Assembly: GCA_023375675.1 (NCBI GenBank) | Contig: JALQBC010000049.1 | Coordinates: 186,001 to 250,000 of the forward strand | Origin: Cytospora piceicola | Taxonomy: Eukaryota > Ascomycota > Sordariomycetes > Diaporthales > Cytosporaceae | DNA length: 64,000 nucleotides | Reading direction: 5' to 3' | Shown: one piece after another, positions 36,749-48,112 of the stretch | Layout: every line of letters starts with the position of its first letter | Position numbering within the stretch: position 1 is the stretch's first letter | Program-made: the position numbers and the translations under genes | The notes under the pieces: generated by a model | The model's database searches: none | Seen by the model: only the letters and a program-made list of their open reading frames with translations | What the model was told of the DNA's origin: nothing

Positions 36749-37376
36749 TCGCGATGGAGTGTGCAACACGAATTGCTGATAGGCACGACCGTAAAGGTAA
36801 ACAGAGCGATAAGGGAGGACCATGGCACCGCAAGGCTTGCTTGGTGTGGGAAGGCTTGCTTCTATACCTTTGACACCTGCACTGGTGGGATGGCGGCAAG
36901 AATTTCTTGGGGCAAGTGTGTGAGAATCAACCATTGCTAGATCTAGTCTGCTGTCCAGATGGTTCACGATTGTTTCGCTTTGACATCGACAAGGAAAACT
37001 TTGTAGAGTCGAAATTTTAATCTTATATTTCGAGTGGCTCACGTGTGCACTTGCGTTCTAATGCGTCTAATCTATTAATCATCCACCTGGTATCATGTAC
37101 TCCACGTCCGTCATGTCTCTCATTAACACCTGTCCGGAAAAAAACGCCAAAAAATGCAACAGGGAGAAGCCGTCAAGCTTGGCACCATAAGGACAAGCAC
37201 GAAATATTCACTTCTCAATATCAGCCCGTATTAAGATACGAGGGCGGCAAGGTCCATATTGGTAGACCATTTTAGAGTAACCGGCTCCCAATCGTTTCAT
37301 CCATCATTTGTCGAATGGGTGAAGGTTGTGGTTGTCTTGTTGTTGGGCCCGGTTCGACTGAAGTTTTCCCTCCAAT
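36749..37376. other. Convergent 3' intergenic region
   Basis: About 630 bp between the stops of MER3 and the MFS transporter. No gene or repeat seen. Confidence 0.6.
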
Positions 37377-39318
37377 CTAGGGCGCAGGGCCAGTGGCCAG
37401 CGGGGGAGCCGTCTCCTTCTCGCTATGGACCTGGCTCTCCTCGTCGCTGGGGAGGGAGGACTTGACATCGGCACCCGCCTTGTCCTGCTCGGCGTCGTCG
37501 CCGGCGTAGGCGTACTTGCTCCTCGCGCGGATCTGGGCGCCGTACTTCCAGAAGAGGAAGGGGATGCCGCAGCAGGCGAGGGCCATGAAGAAGAGGATCA
37601 TGCTGGCCCACTGGTAGCCGCAGCCGGCGTACATCTGCTCGGTGAAGAGGACGACGGAGGCGCCCCAGAAGGAGCGGAGGAAGGTCTTGGCGGCGAGGGC
37701 GGAGGCGGCCTGGTGTTGGTACGAGTCGACGAGGTAGTTGTTGGCGGCGTTGTAGAGGAAGATGAAGCCGAAGCCGACGGGGAAGCCGCCGATGGCGGGG
37801 CCGATCCAGTGCACGTGCGGGTACGACGTCCAGGCGAAGATGACCAGGCCGATGGGGATGAACCAGCACGAGCACATCATGGGGATCAGGCGGTACTCGG
37901 CCGGGGGCGAGCCGTTGAAGCGGGCCGTGACCTTGAGGTAGTGCTTGTTGACGAGGGGGGAGAAGGCAGCCGAGGCCAGGACGCCGAGGGCCAATGGGAT
38001 CTGTGGGTGGGGGTGATGGGTTAGTGGCTGGGGCCCGACACGGGTGAACGGATGGGGAACGAAAGGGGGGTCCGTGGGTTTCGGCTAAACTTACAAACAT
38101 CAGACCGGTGGACCCGGCACTCCATCCCTTGCCGTTCTGGTAGACGATGGGGAAGGCCACGAAGAACATGTACAGAAGTCCGTACAGGACGGACATGTAG
38201 AGCGAGATCAGGAACACGATGAGCTCGCCGAACAGCAGCTGCAGCGGCCTGACCAGGAAGATGATCAGCCTCTCGGAGAATGGCCTGGTGTCGAGCTCCG
38301 TCTCGGTGACGTGCAGGTCGCTGCCCGTCTCCTTGCGCATCTTCTTCGCCCGCTTGGCCAGGATGGTGGGCGCGTACGTCTCGGGGACGGTGAAGGTGAT
38401 GAGCACCCAGACGACGAAGGCGAAGATGAGCTGGAGCCAGTACAGCCAGCGCCAGCCGCAGTTGTCGGAGAGGTAGCCACCGATCAGGGGCCCAATGGCC
38501 GGGCCGATGAACGGCGCGGCCGAGAAGGCGGCCATGGGGACGCCACGCTCCTCGTTCTTCCACATGTCGGCCAGGGTGCCGCCCACGAGGGTCATGGGCG
38601 CCGAGAAGGCGATGCCGTCGATGGCGCGGCAGACGATCAGCGTGCCGATGTTCTTGGCGACGGCGCAGGGGATGATGAAGACGACGGCGATGAGCAGCGT
38701 CGACGCGTAGATGACCCTCCGGCCGTAGATTTCCGACAGGGGCGCGAAGATGACGGGGCCGACGCCGAAGCCCACGACGAAGACGGTGACGGTGAGAAGG
38801 GCGACCTCCTCGCTGACGTCAAAGGTCTTCTCGACGCCGATGAAGTCGGCGGTGACGACGGACGAGGCGAAGGCAACGACGAAGCACGTCACGGCGACGA
38901 CCATGGTGATGTACCACTTATAGGCCTTGCTCCAGTTCTTGGGGTTCTCCGGGTCGTTGGGCGTGAAGGTGACGAGGCTGTACTCCTTCTCCTTGCCAGT
39001 GGCTGGGTCCACCACGACCGGGCCCTGTATCGAACCTGACGGGTGCTCGGTTGTGAACTCTTGGAAGTTTGCGTTCTCAGACAAGGTTCGATAGGGCATA
39101 GAGTCGACATCTAGGTGGGGGTCACGGTAGGTCTCCTTGGTGCCCTGCCGAGACAGCTGCCGAGAAATAGTCCTGCTCAGGGAGCCGGTGCGGTTGAGAT
39201 TGGAATTGCGGCGGTTGTTGTTGTCGTTGGAAACGATGTTCTGGAAGACGGGGGCGCCACTCTCGTCGCTGTCACTCGAACTACCTCCTAAGGTAGTGTT
39301 TGTATGTGGTTGAGCCAT
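37377..39318 (-). CDS. MFS multidrug transporter (DHA1 type)
   Basis: Two exons, complement(37377..38000, 38095..39318), 615 residues; the 94-bp phase-0 intron (GTAAGT...CCACAG) joins STGLMF to IPLALGVL. The start is the ATG MAQPHTNTT. A long Ser/Asn-rich cytosolic N-tail (about 125 residues) precedes NPKNWSKAYKWY, a segment typical of fungal drug:H+ antiporter-1 proteins. Other marks: LSEIYGRRVIYAS in loop 2-3, GPAIGPLIGGYLSDNCGWRW (motif C in TM5 and start of loop) and VPETYAPTILAKRAKKMRKE in the central loop. Twelve membrane segments fit. Such transporters export toxic compounds or polyamines at the plasma membrane. High GC at the intron and 3' exon lets wrong frames stay open. Confidence 0.92.
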
Positions 39319-39422
39319 CGTGATATGAAGATGACAAAAATAAATAATATTAAAACATTGAGGGAAAAACCTATGTACTGGCAACAGAAACGTTCATCTA
39401 GGCGACCAAAAGGGAGAAGTCA

Positions 39423-39430
39423 CTTATATA
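39423..39430 (-). promoter_or_regulatory. Candidate TATA box for the MFS multidrug transporter
   Basis: The minus strand reads TATATAAG, 105 bp upstream of the ATG at 39318, a well-placed core promoter element. Confidence 0.5.
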
Positions 39431-41322
39431 TCAACCCACACGTCGACCAGTGGGCTCGCCTCGCGCTTCGAATGACGACTCGCGGCGCGAGGCCACAGCT
39501 TAGCGAGGGCCCGGGCTTGTGAATGCCTTCAGCCCAACGGGGCTACCCTTCCGAATCCGGGTTGAATAGACTATCAAATGGAGCAGGACCTGGAACGGGT
39601 AATGATTGTGATTGGTCCTGCGACGGTGTGGCCTCGTGGCAGAGATTGCGGACCTTGTGAGAATATGAGGATCGGTGGTGGCCCGATGGTGGCCCGGTGG
39701 TGGTTATGACGGGAGGGTTGAGGTTCGAGAGCGGCGGTAAGGGATCATTCTCCATTCTGGATGACACAGCGCCATCTGTCCGTCTCGTTCCAACGGCTCA
39801 GGAAGAGTGGTCCTCGGCAGGTTTCGTTCATAATGCGAACATCCAGCGCTCATACTGACATTCTCTCGACGCCAGCAGCCATTATACACAGCAAGTGAGC
39901 AAGTAACAACACCTTTGATCGACAGTGACGAAAGAGTGAAATGTAATCTGCACACTGTAGAGAACAGTGGCGAAAGATAGGAGCTTGACTTCCTAGCAGG
40001 CCGGGATCGACACCGGTTGGGGGCCGCAATGGAGCATGGACGCCGGGAGCTTATTATCTGGGGAGGGCTCGAGCGAGTCAGACGTTGCCTTCTTAACAAC
40101 AGCTGCCTTGCTGCCTTACTGCCTTGCTGCATTGGTGCCTTGGTGGTGTGTCTGTAGTCCTTTTCCTTGGCCCTGGAGAGACGGAAGACGAGAGCCAGGG
40201 AGAGGAGACAGGATACAATATTGAGGTCCCCTGGATTGCAAAGGACCAGTGGTTTGGTAAAAAATCAATCCTCCCTGGCAAACCTGCCTGGCCTGGTTCG
40301 AGAGCCCACTAATAATAGTTCCCAGTCACGCCAGTCAGTCCTTCATGATCCCCTTTCGAAGCTCAACGTTCCCGCTTCTCCTATGTGTACTGGTAGACAC
40401 GAGACCCACCTCTTGAAAAGCTCTGTCGACGGTTGTGACGCTGATGCCGAGTGTGCACGGCCTTGGCCACTACCGGGCCGCTCTGTAAATGGCCAGTGGC
40501 ACTGAGAAGAGAGAGCCCAAGTGTAGGGATCGACTGATGTACAGTAGTTGCAGGATCTCGCCTCTTTAGAAGAGCCTCAGAAGACGCGAGCACTTTCTCT
40601 CTCAGTCTCTCTGCCGCCGTCTTTGGTTGGCTTGAAGTGATGTGCCAGGAGCATCCCGCCGGCGCCCCCAGCTCCCACGTTTTTTTCTTCTTTTCATTTG
40701 ATACTTTTTTTTTTAATTGCTGCCGATCGGATCCTAATCAGGAATCTCAGTGGGGGTTTAATCCAGGTATTCCCTGGTGGTCGTCGCGACATCTGGAGGA
40801 CGAGCCGCACTTGGCGACCTGGCGACATGCTAATCGAGCGAGTCATGGTCCTTTCTTTGTCGTTATCTCGTTCTTATCGATTTGTTTTTAAGTAGCTGCT
40901 CATCAAATCCACCCGAATCGCGACGCTTATCTAATTGAAATGACGTCACTGCCTAGGCACTTGGTCTGTTTTGTTATTTAATTTGGACGGGATCTTGTAA
41001 TACTGCAGACACCATCACGAAACACCCAAACGTCTCATACAGCGCAGGTGAGGACGACGAGAACAGGATGAGGTTGCATGCCATGCGGTCGGTACCTGGG
41101 TCACATGCACCTCTGCCGAAACCATTGAAATGGTGGGTAGGACTGCAGACGGTACCGGTATGCAGGTCGGCGCAGTTTTGGTTTCCCTTTGATTTGGACC
41201 TGAGGAGAGACACGTTGTTGGTTTCAGAGGAGAGAAATGTGCAAGTGCCCATCCAATAAGTAACTCGATCTTTCTCGTGAATCTTGGCTGATCAAGGTTT
41301 TTAAATAGTTATTTGAATACTA

Positions 41323-41366
41323 TCTTGGCTTCCTCGCTTCGTGATCTTGGCTTTCTCGCTTCGTGA
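41323..41366. repeat. 22-bp tandem duplication
   Basis: Two adjacent units TCTTGGCTTYCTCGCTTCGTGA differing at one C/T position. Confidence 0.85.
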
Positions 41367-41515
41367 TCTCATTTATTATCGTATTGTCAACTTGGCAACC
41401 GTGCCTCCCCTTCCTCCGTAAGCCTGGAATTGTGGGTCCTGTCATCAATACGACTCCGGCTTCAGCTACATTGGCAGGATGCAATGTAATACGCCATCCT
41501 TTGCTGCAACCTCAA

Positions 41516-41541
41516 ACACACACACACACACACACACACAC
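41516..41541. repeat. (AC)13 microsatellite
   Basis: Uninterrupted dinucleotide run in the leader or promoter of the CFEM gene. Confidence 0.95.
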
Positions 41542-41862
41542 TCACGCAGTAATACCACATCAGGTACTCCGTCTTCCTCTTCATCTTTTGGTTTGAGCTG
41601 AGCAGCCAAATGCAACAACAGATCCGTTTTTGTCGTCCCTCAGCCCTTCTGCCTTGTCACTGTTGACATCCTTCCACTCTCATACAGGCACGTCGGTCAC
41701 AGGCAGACTCAGAATCAGTCCCATCTTCGTTTCACCATCTACCGTATCTGGGTGTTCTCTACTTTCCACCTTCGCGACCAACAACCCAATAAACGAATCC
41801 CCACAGGTCAATCAAGAAGCCAAAAACGCGCACACATCAATTCCAAACAACAGTTGCCCAAC

Positions 41863-42476
41863 ATGCAGATCACAACCACCCTTACCACCGCCGCCATCCT
41901 GGTCGCCTCAACCGCCGCCCAGAGCACTACTGCTACTGGAACAGCTGCAGCCGCCTCTACCAGCGACCTCCCCAGCATGGTCAGCCAGCTGCCCCATTGC
42001 GCCCTGGGTTGCCTGAAGAGCGCCGCCGAGGACATCAACTGCGACGCCGCGGACCTCACATGTCTCTGCTCCAATTCCAGCAAGTTTGTCAGTGCCATTG
42101 GCCCCTGCATCATCTTCTCTAGTGAATGTACTTCCAATGAGCGAAACCGTAAGTCCCCGACCCCACCCCAAAATAGATTAGGACCACCCCCCAGGAAAAA
42201 CACTGCTCTCTTGGCTTCTATTTTGCTGACCTCAAGTTCGCCTCAACAGAGATTTCCTCCGAGGCCCAGAACATCTGCAAGGACGTTGTCAACAACCCCG
42301 ACCCCACCGAGCTCGCCTCCGCCTCCAACTACCTCGCCTCTGCCTTGGCCACTGCGACCGGTGGCTCGGCCTCTAGTGGAAGCGCTAGCGGCAACGCCGC
42401 TGTGCGAACCGACTTCCCTGTCGCCGGCATGGGAGTCATGGGCGCGGCGGCTGCTTTTGCGGCCTTTGCTCTCTAG
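41863..42476 (+). CDS. GPI-anchored CFEM-domain protein
   Basis: Join(41863..42148, 42250..42476), 170 residues. A 101-bp intron (GTAAGT...CAACAG) restores SNERN-QISSEAQ. The signal peptide is at residues 1-19 (MQITTTLTTAAILVASTAAQ). The CFEM domain has all eight Cys in the expected order: HCALGC, INC, LTCLC, GPC, SEC and NIC, with the Asp before the third Cys group (DINCDAADLTC) that binds heme in characterised members. The Ser/Ala/Gly-rich region ends in a hydrophobic tail (AGMGVMGAAAAFAAFAL), consistent with GPI anchoring. CFEM proteins act at the cell surface in heme-iron capture, adhesion or host interaction. Confidence 0.93.
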
Positions 42477-43026
42477 GTCGGAGGAAGGCTGTGATTCGCC
42501 AAGGGACTTTGCAATCTCGCTATCTTGCTACATGGCGTGGGACATGACTGGCGTTGAAGCAGGAAGCTCTCTTTCAAGGCGTTTTGGACTGGCTTTGGGG
42601 TGGGTACATGAATATTTTGAGACTACCAGGCTGGACGAGCATTGGCGTTGGCGTTGGCTTTTCGCTGTTGCGAAGGTATGCAACTGTTTTGAGGCATAAG
42701 GACGAAGTTTATGGCGACACGTGGACGGCACAAAACATCGACAAGGACATGATGGGACAAGGCCTGGTGGAACGGTAAAGTAGCTATCTGCCCCAATTCC
42801 TCAGTAAAGTCCCGTGCTGAGAGCAGCGACGTCTATGGAAACGTTGCAGGTTCACCCTTATTACTCTGTGTGTTCCATTCAATGAATGGCCGTCTAACAT
42901 GTTGCTGGGGAATAATGTAAGAGGCAGAAGCATCGCAACAGCTTTCATTCCAAATAAGCCATGCTATTAATATCTAATACAAATTCAACAAAGGCCGACT
43001 GATGACCTTGTGATCCAAGCCCCCGC
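42477..43026. other. Convergent 3' intergenic region
   Basis: About 550 bp between the CFEM stop and the stop of the Ser/Ala-rich gene. No gene seen. Confidence 0.6.
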
Positions 43027-43536
43027 TCACAGCCCAACCCAACCCAAAAGACCAGCACCCAATGCAACCACCAGTGCAACTCTGGACCCACTACCAACGG
43101 CGGCAGCAGCAACACCCCCCGACGCCGCGGCGCTGGAACTCGCACTCGCGCTGGCGGCGGCGGCGCTGCCCGTCGCGCTCCCCGCAGTGAAGGTGCCCGT
43201 GGGCTCGGTCGGCTGGATGTCGGTCGTGGTGGTCTCGGCGCTGAGGCTGCCCAGGGAGGAGGACGTGAAGGTGTTGATGGGCCCCCCTGGTACGGCGGAC
43301 GTCACGGCCGTGACGGATGCGGATGCGGCGGACGCGGACGCGGAAGCGGCGGATGCGGATGCGGACGCGGCAGATGCGGCTCCGGACAGGGACGTCGCGG
43401 CGCTGGAGAGGATGTCCGTGGACGCGAGGGCCGAGGGGGTCTCGAGGGGCGCGGAGACGGCCTTGTCGCCCAGGGCGGTGGCCGTGGTCGTAACCATGGC
43501 CAGGGAGAGGAGGATGGTGGGGAGAGTGGGGAGCAT
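43027..43536 (-). CDS. Ser/Ala/Thr-rich predicted GPI-anchored surface protein, 169 aa
   Basis: Single exon, ATG at 43536. Signal peptide MLPTLPTILLSLAMVTTTATA, then a low-complexity Ala/Ser body with repeated AASASAS units, a Thr/Pro patch (TTTTDIQPTEPTGTF) and a hydrophobic C-terminus (VALVVALGAGLLGWVGL) after a small-residue stretch, the pattern of GPI-anchored wall proteins. There are no Cys and no enzymatic motif. It lies tail-to-tail with the CFEM gene, so two surface proteins are adjacent. Role inferred: O-glycosylated structural wall protein. Confidence 0.7.
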   Translation of the reverse strand: MLPTLPTILLSLAMVTTTATALGDKAVSAPLETPSALASTDILSSAATSLSGAASAASASASAASASASAASASVTAVTSAVPGGPINTFTSSSLGSLSAETTTTDIQPTEPTGTFTAGSATGSAAAASASASSSAAASGGVAAAAVGSGSRVALVVALGAGLLGWVGL

Positions 43537-44943
43537 CTTCGGTGGCTGCCGAGGAGTATGGGTGGTCTGGTGGGATGTGTATGGCTTGGAATTGATGCTG
43601 TAACTGCGCTGTGCTGAGCTTTGTGATTTTGATCAGCGGAACGGATGGATGGATGTATGTATGTCAACGTCAATTAGATTGGAGTCTTCAGTTGTAAGTG
43701 GGTAGACAGTGCACTGGGTGTTCCACAATCCGGTCGTTGGAGAGGGGAGACCCGCAGCTTTTTAAAGTTGACAGAAGACAGGGGTCCGGATTTATGAGGT
43801 CAATCAACCAATCAATCAATCAAATAAGCAAAGACCGGCTGAAGATCCATAAAGTGTTTCTTCTCCTCGATCTGGGGGCAGGGAGGTCTTCGATCTTGCC
43901 AAGGTATGGATCTACAACAAAAGACGTCACACCCAGTCCACTGTAAGGGGCCCGCACATGCCGACCCGTAGCTCCCGCAGGCGGGATTGACAGTGTGATT
44001 ATGAAGACCCGTGTAAAGATGGGGGACTGTGTGGGTGGCACACAACGGGCAGCGCTAAGGCAAAGTCCGGGGAAGCTTGGTTTCAAGCTTCTGCGGGTTC
44101 CCGGCGGGATTTGCTCCACCACTCAAAGTCAACGCTTGCATGTGCTCCATCAATACGTATATGTATACGTATCTACCAGGTCGTACTATATCATGTCCAC
44201 AACAATCCACAGCAACACGAAGGGGGTGGAGCAGGTGGGCTGGCAACGACAGCTTCGATGTTACCGTTTATCAATCCGTTGACATCAACTTTGCCTGAAA
44301 GGTACCGACAGCCTCACTCGGCGTTCCGTCGTATTCGGTGGGCATTTCCTAACCCGGCAGCTGAGTCCTCCGATAAGGTTCCTGTTCCCGCTCCCACCAG
44401 CCACCTCTTCTTGATTGCCAACCGCAGGGACTTGATGGCGATAGCTGCATATGCACAGACGAGAAGTCGATCCCCGGGTTTGTGGCACGTTCTGGTGCTA
44501 CCCGATGCTCCAATGTCGTAACGAGGTCGTCATATCGTCTCGCCTTCTTGCATGGATAGTGACACCGACTGCTAGGCTACGTCAATTGGTGGGTCCCCAG
44601 ACTGGGTATATGGGAAATACCCTCCCGACTTCACCGTATGGGCGGGAAGGGGGATTGCATGCAAGAGGCTGGATTATGGCGCTGGACTAGATCGTCGGAT
44701 TCCGCAGGTCGGATATGTATCTTGAAGTCAAGCGCATTGCTTTCCGAGGAGAAAATCAGGGCAACTTGCTGATGCCATCTTAGCAGCGCTTAGTTAAAGA
44801 ATCGGGTTCAAAGTCATCTTGTCAAGAGACCTCCAAACAGTTGGCCGTAAGGCTCCGAATATTAGTTTGGTTTGTTATATGCCTGGAACCATAATTTCCA
44901 CTGGGAGTACTATAGCGTGAGGCTGTCTAGAGTGCCGTCACCA
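43537..44943. other. Intergenic region
   Basis: Starts with short simple repeats just upstream of the surface-protein ATG (ATGGATGGATGTATG near 43650; CAATCAATCAAT near 43810). No gene was identified in 1.4 kb; small frames on both strands lack family features. Confidence 0.5.
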
Positions 44944-46196
44944 TCATGGAAAGCTCCCATCTGCCAAGAAGACCTTCAACTGGTCGTTCAGCCAAGTCAG
45001 ATCCGTCTTGCTTGTCCCAGGTCCGCCGGCCCTGTAAATGATCATTGTCAGCAAGTGCACCAGTACATCAACATTGTGTCGCTAGCATCATGAAGATACA
45101 TAGACCACAAATGCTAGAATAACTCACCAATGTCCCCATATTGAGGGAATCGGTATGCATTTGCCCACGCCCTCCCTCATGGTTTTTACCTCGTACTCCG
45201 AGTCTTCTGGTGGGAAGTAGAGGTCTGTCTTCCCAGGAAGAACAAGCGTCTTGGCCTTGATGCTCTTCATCGCCAGCTCGAAGTCCCCATTGTATGGTTC
45301 TTGGTCGGAGCTGTCCCCCGCTTGCCAGGTATGGAGCATGACCAGCATGTTTTCCGGGTCTAGACATTGGTCAGTATACACAGAACATCACCTCTCACTT
45401 GCTTGTTATCCAGCCATGGAGAAGACATACCTTTTGAACAAGCCCAGCCCTCCCAGAACTTCACCATGAAGTCTTCGAGGTTCTCATAACCCAACTCCTT
45501 CTCGTACACCTTCTCCCGGTAAAACGCCTGGCTGAAGCCCCAGCCAGCATACACCCTTCCCAAGGCCTTCAGCCCCTTCTCCCTCTCCTCGGCCGTCCAG
45601 TTCCTGTACCCACCACCCCCACTCAACTCCCCGGCACAGATCCCACCCGAAGCCGCGCCCTTGGCCGCCAGCAGCGCGCTCTTGACGCCCTCGAGGAACA
45701 CCTGGTTGTGCAGGCTCGTCCTGGCGCTCCCGCAGAACGGCACGCCCAGGTCTGCGAAGCCGGGGTACTGCGTCAGCCACTGGTACGCCTGGCCGGCGCC
45801 CATGCTCCACCCCAGCACCATCCTGGCGTGCCCCACGCCCAGCCCCCGCGTGACGAGCCTGTGCTGCGCCGCGACGTTGTCCCGGAAGGTGACGTCCGGG
45901 AAGGGCGCGCCGCCGCCGCCGGGCGGGCGGGGCATGTTGGTCGGGGAGGAGGACTGCCCGTTGCCGAAGAGCGCGGGGACGATGATGAAGTACTTCTCCG
46001 GGGTGAGGGCCTTGTCCGTGCCGATGAGCCACTCGTTGTCGCTGATGAGCCCGCTGTACCACGTGGGATATATGATTGCTGGGCTGGCCGGCGAGCCGAA
46101 GGTCTTGTAGGCGATGAAGGCCCCGGGCAGGGTGGCGCCGGACGCGAGGGGGAAGTCCCCGAGGTCGTAGAGCTTGAAATCCTCCTGGTTGGTCAT
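44944..46196 (-). CDS. Homoserine O-acetyltransferase-like alpha/beta hydrolase
   Basis: Three exons, complement(44944..45031, 45128..45359, 45431..46196), 361 residues. Introns of 71 and 96 bp join ACSK-DPENMLV and IWGHW-AGGPGTSKTD in frame. The alpha/beta-hydrolase triad is visible: nucleophile elbow GWSMGAGQAY near residue 130, Asp in VLPGKTDLYFPPED, and His in WGHWAGGPG. The N-terminal part (LPGAFIAYKTFGSP, ALFGNGQSSSP) is shared with the MET2/homoserine acetyltransferase superfamily. Fungi have several such paralogues with unknown acyl substrates; true Met2 is longer, so this is probably a paralogue rather than the methionine enzyme. There is no targeting signal. The last 88-nt exon carries the catalytic-His flank and is easily missed. 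Confidence 0.88.
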
Positions 46197-48112
46197 GGCT
46201 GGTAGCGGGATGTGTTATCAGCTGTCCGTGTCTTTGAGTTGGGTTCTATGAGGGGAATAAATCCAGGTCTGACAGGACACCTCCGGCTCACGCCCTAGGT
46301 GCATACGGCGCCGGGCTCGGAAGCGGGGCAGATAAGGTCTCGTCCGCCAACATACTTAAGTACTCTGGCGGATGATAAGGCAACGATTCAGCCAACCACC
46401 ATTTATTTGATGGTATGGTCGTTTGAGGCTTCTTCCATCATACGGATTCATACCCATCTTCGAATAGAATGTCACTCGTTTAGAGGAGACGAAGTGAAAT
46501 GCCCAAGGGAAAATAGGGCACTCGTCTTCAGGGATACCCATGGATGCTCAAACTTGACATTAATTGGGGCAATAGTTATAGGGGTGCCTAGAGACATGGA
46601 GCTTACTGTCAAGCGCCCCTAGGGAGCATGGAGTTGACGAGGCATGCTTTTCCAGGCAGGCATTTTCCAGGTTGCCTGCTTTGCACATCTGTAGTGGGAT
46701 GGGTAATACCAGTCTGTCACTTAGGCATACATTCCTTTCGTAGAACCCAAGGTTCTGATAGCCCGTAAAAGAGTTCGAACTAGCCAATCGTTCCCAGACT
46801 GACCAAAATTTGACCAGTACATATGATTCTGATTTCTATGTATGGGAAGTTCCAATTTTGGACATCTATACAACACACCTAGGTTGTGGTTATGTTACTG
46901 GAATTGCCTTATAAGAAAGTGATGAAGGAATCCCGTGCTACCGGCAGGGATAACCAGATACCTACACGTCCCAGGGATTAAAAAGGTTAATTGCCAATGG
47001 TGAAAAACGGTTGGCTGGTCAAGGTGGTTCCGTCTTTCTCACCAAAATTGATATGGGAGGAACATTACTGTCAGACCCAGAACGGTGGCGAGACTGACGT
47101 TTCGGCCTCCAGTATTCAAGTCGATCGGTAGCGTTCTCACCAATCTACTACTGGGAAGCTACCTCGCTCCCAAAACGGTATGATCTGTGGGAAATAACCT
47201 TTTTATTCCCTGCGACGTGTAACCAGATACCCGGATACCGGTAGCTGCCGGGCTGTCCCGTCTGACACCAGGCACCTAGCACCTTTTATTCAGGCATTAC
47301 AGGCACTCTGATGCACGGTTCAGGGGCCGCCACGTGTTAGCGCTCTACTGTGAAATTGAGGTGTGTCACTTCTCACTCGTCACCGTCACCGCGAGAGTGA
47401 GAGCAGCCTTCAATTTTCTTTGATTCCACTGTGTCGTGCCTGCATTCCAGTCGAAACATTCATTATGTTCCTCTTTCTTCTCTCTCAATCCCAACAGCGC
47501 CTTCCAACTCTCTAGTCCCAATCATCAGCCACAAGCTTGTGATGAGATGAATATTCAACTACCCGCTTCACCTGGCCATATGTATACCTCCCGATGCCAT
47601 TAGCAGCCCCGGAGCCGCCGATTCGGTCCGGTGTCTTGACGTTTCAGCCGATAGTGTTTTGACCCAACTACAAGCCTGAAATAACAAATTGGTATTCCCC
47701 ACCAACTCTCCATTGGCCTGGGATCCTGCTTGCCGACGGCCGACATCCATGACCCATCTGCAGGAACCGTTGGACAGCCTGACAGCCCAGTGCATGCAAG
47801 CATTGAAACTCCACTCCCGAACCATCTGGAAACGGCCCAGGAGCCAAGAAACGGATCTGTGCTTTGTGGACCAGCATTTGCACATCAGATGAGTTGTCAT
47901 TGTTCCTGTTTGTGCAAACAAGAGAATTCAGATATAGGTCAGCAGCACCTACCAATATCTTGTCAAGAGCAAGGGATGTACGCCAAATCCCTGAAGCTGA
48001 TGGTTCTACAAGCACAGCAGGACCCTTGTTGCCACTCCACTGCCCACCACCGAGCCTGTCCTCGCATTGCTTCGCTGTATGGGACTAAGGGGAAAAGGGA
48101 ACACAGCCGTAA
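46197..48112. other. 1.9-kb divergent intergenic region
   Basis: Between the acetyltransferase-like gene and the LRR gene. A CACGTG box lies near 47331. The part from about 47400 has CT-rich, leader-like sequence. No gene called; frames at 47568-48116 on either strand are not convincing. Confidence 0.5.

Larger units (their letters stand above)
39319..41862. other. 2.5-kb intergenic region with simple repeats
   Basis: Divergent region between the MFS transporter and the CFEM gene. It contains a 22-bp tandem duplication (41323-41366), an (AC)n microsatellite (41516-41541) and T-rich tracts near 40680 and 40707. A minus-strand frame at 39704-40132 shows no family character. No gene is called. 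Confidence 0.5.

Noticed and set aside
37423..38024. Long open frames on both strands over the 3' exon of the MFS transporter
   Set aside because: They are products of high GC at third positions; only the frame with membrane segments is coding.
39704..40132. 142-codon minus-strand frame
   Set aside because: Basic, irregular composition and no family signal; more likely non-coding DNA upstream of the transporter.
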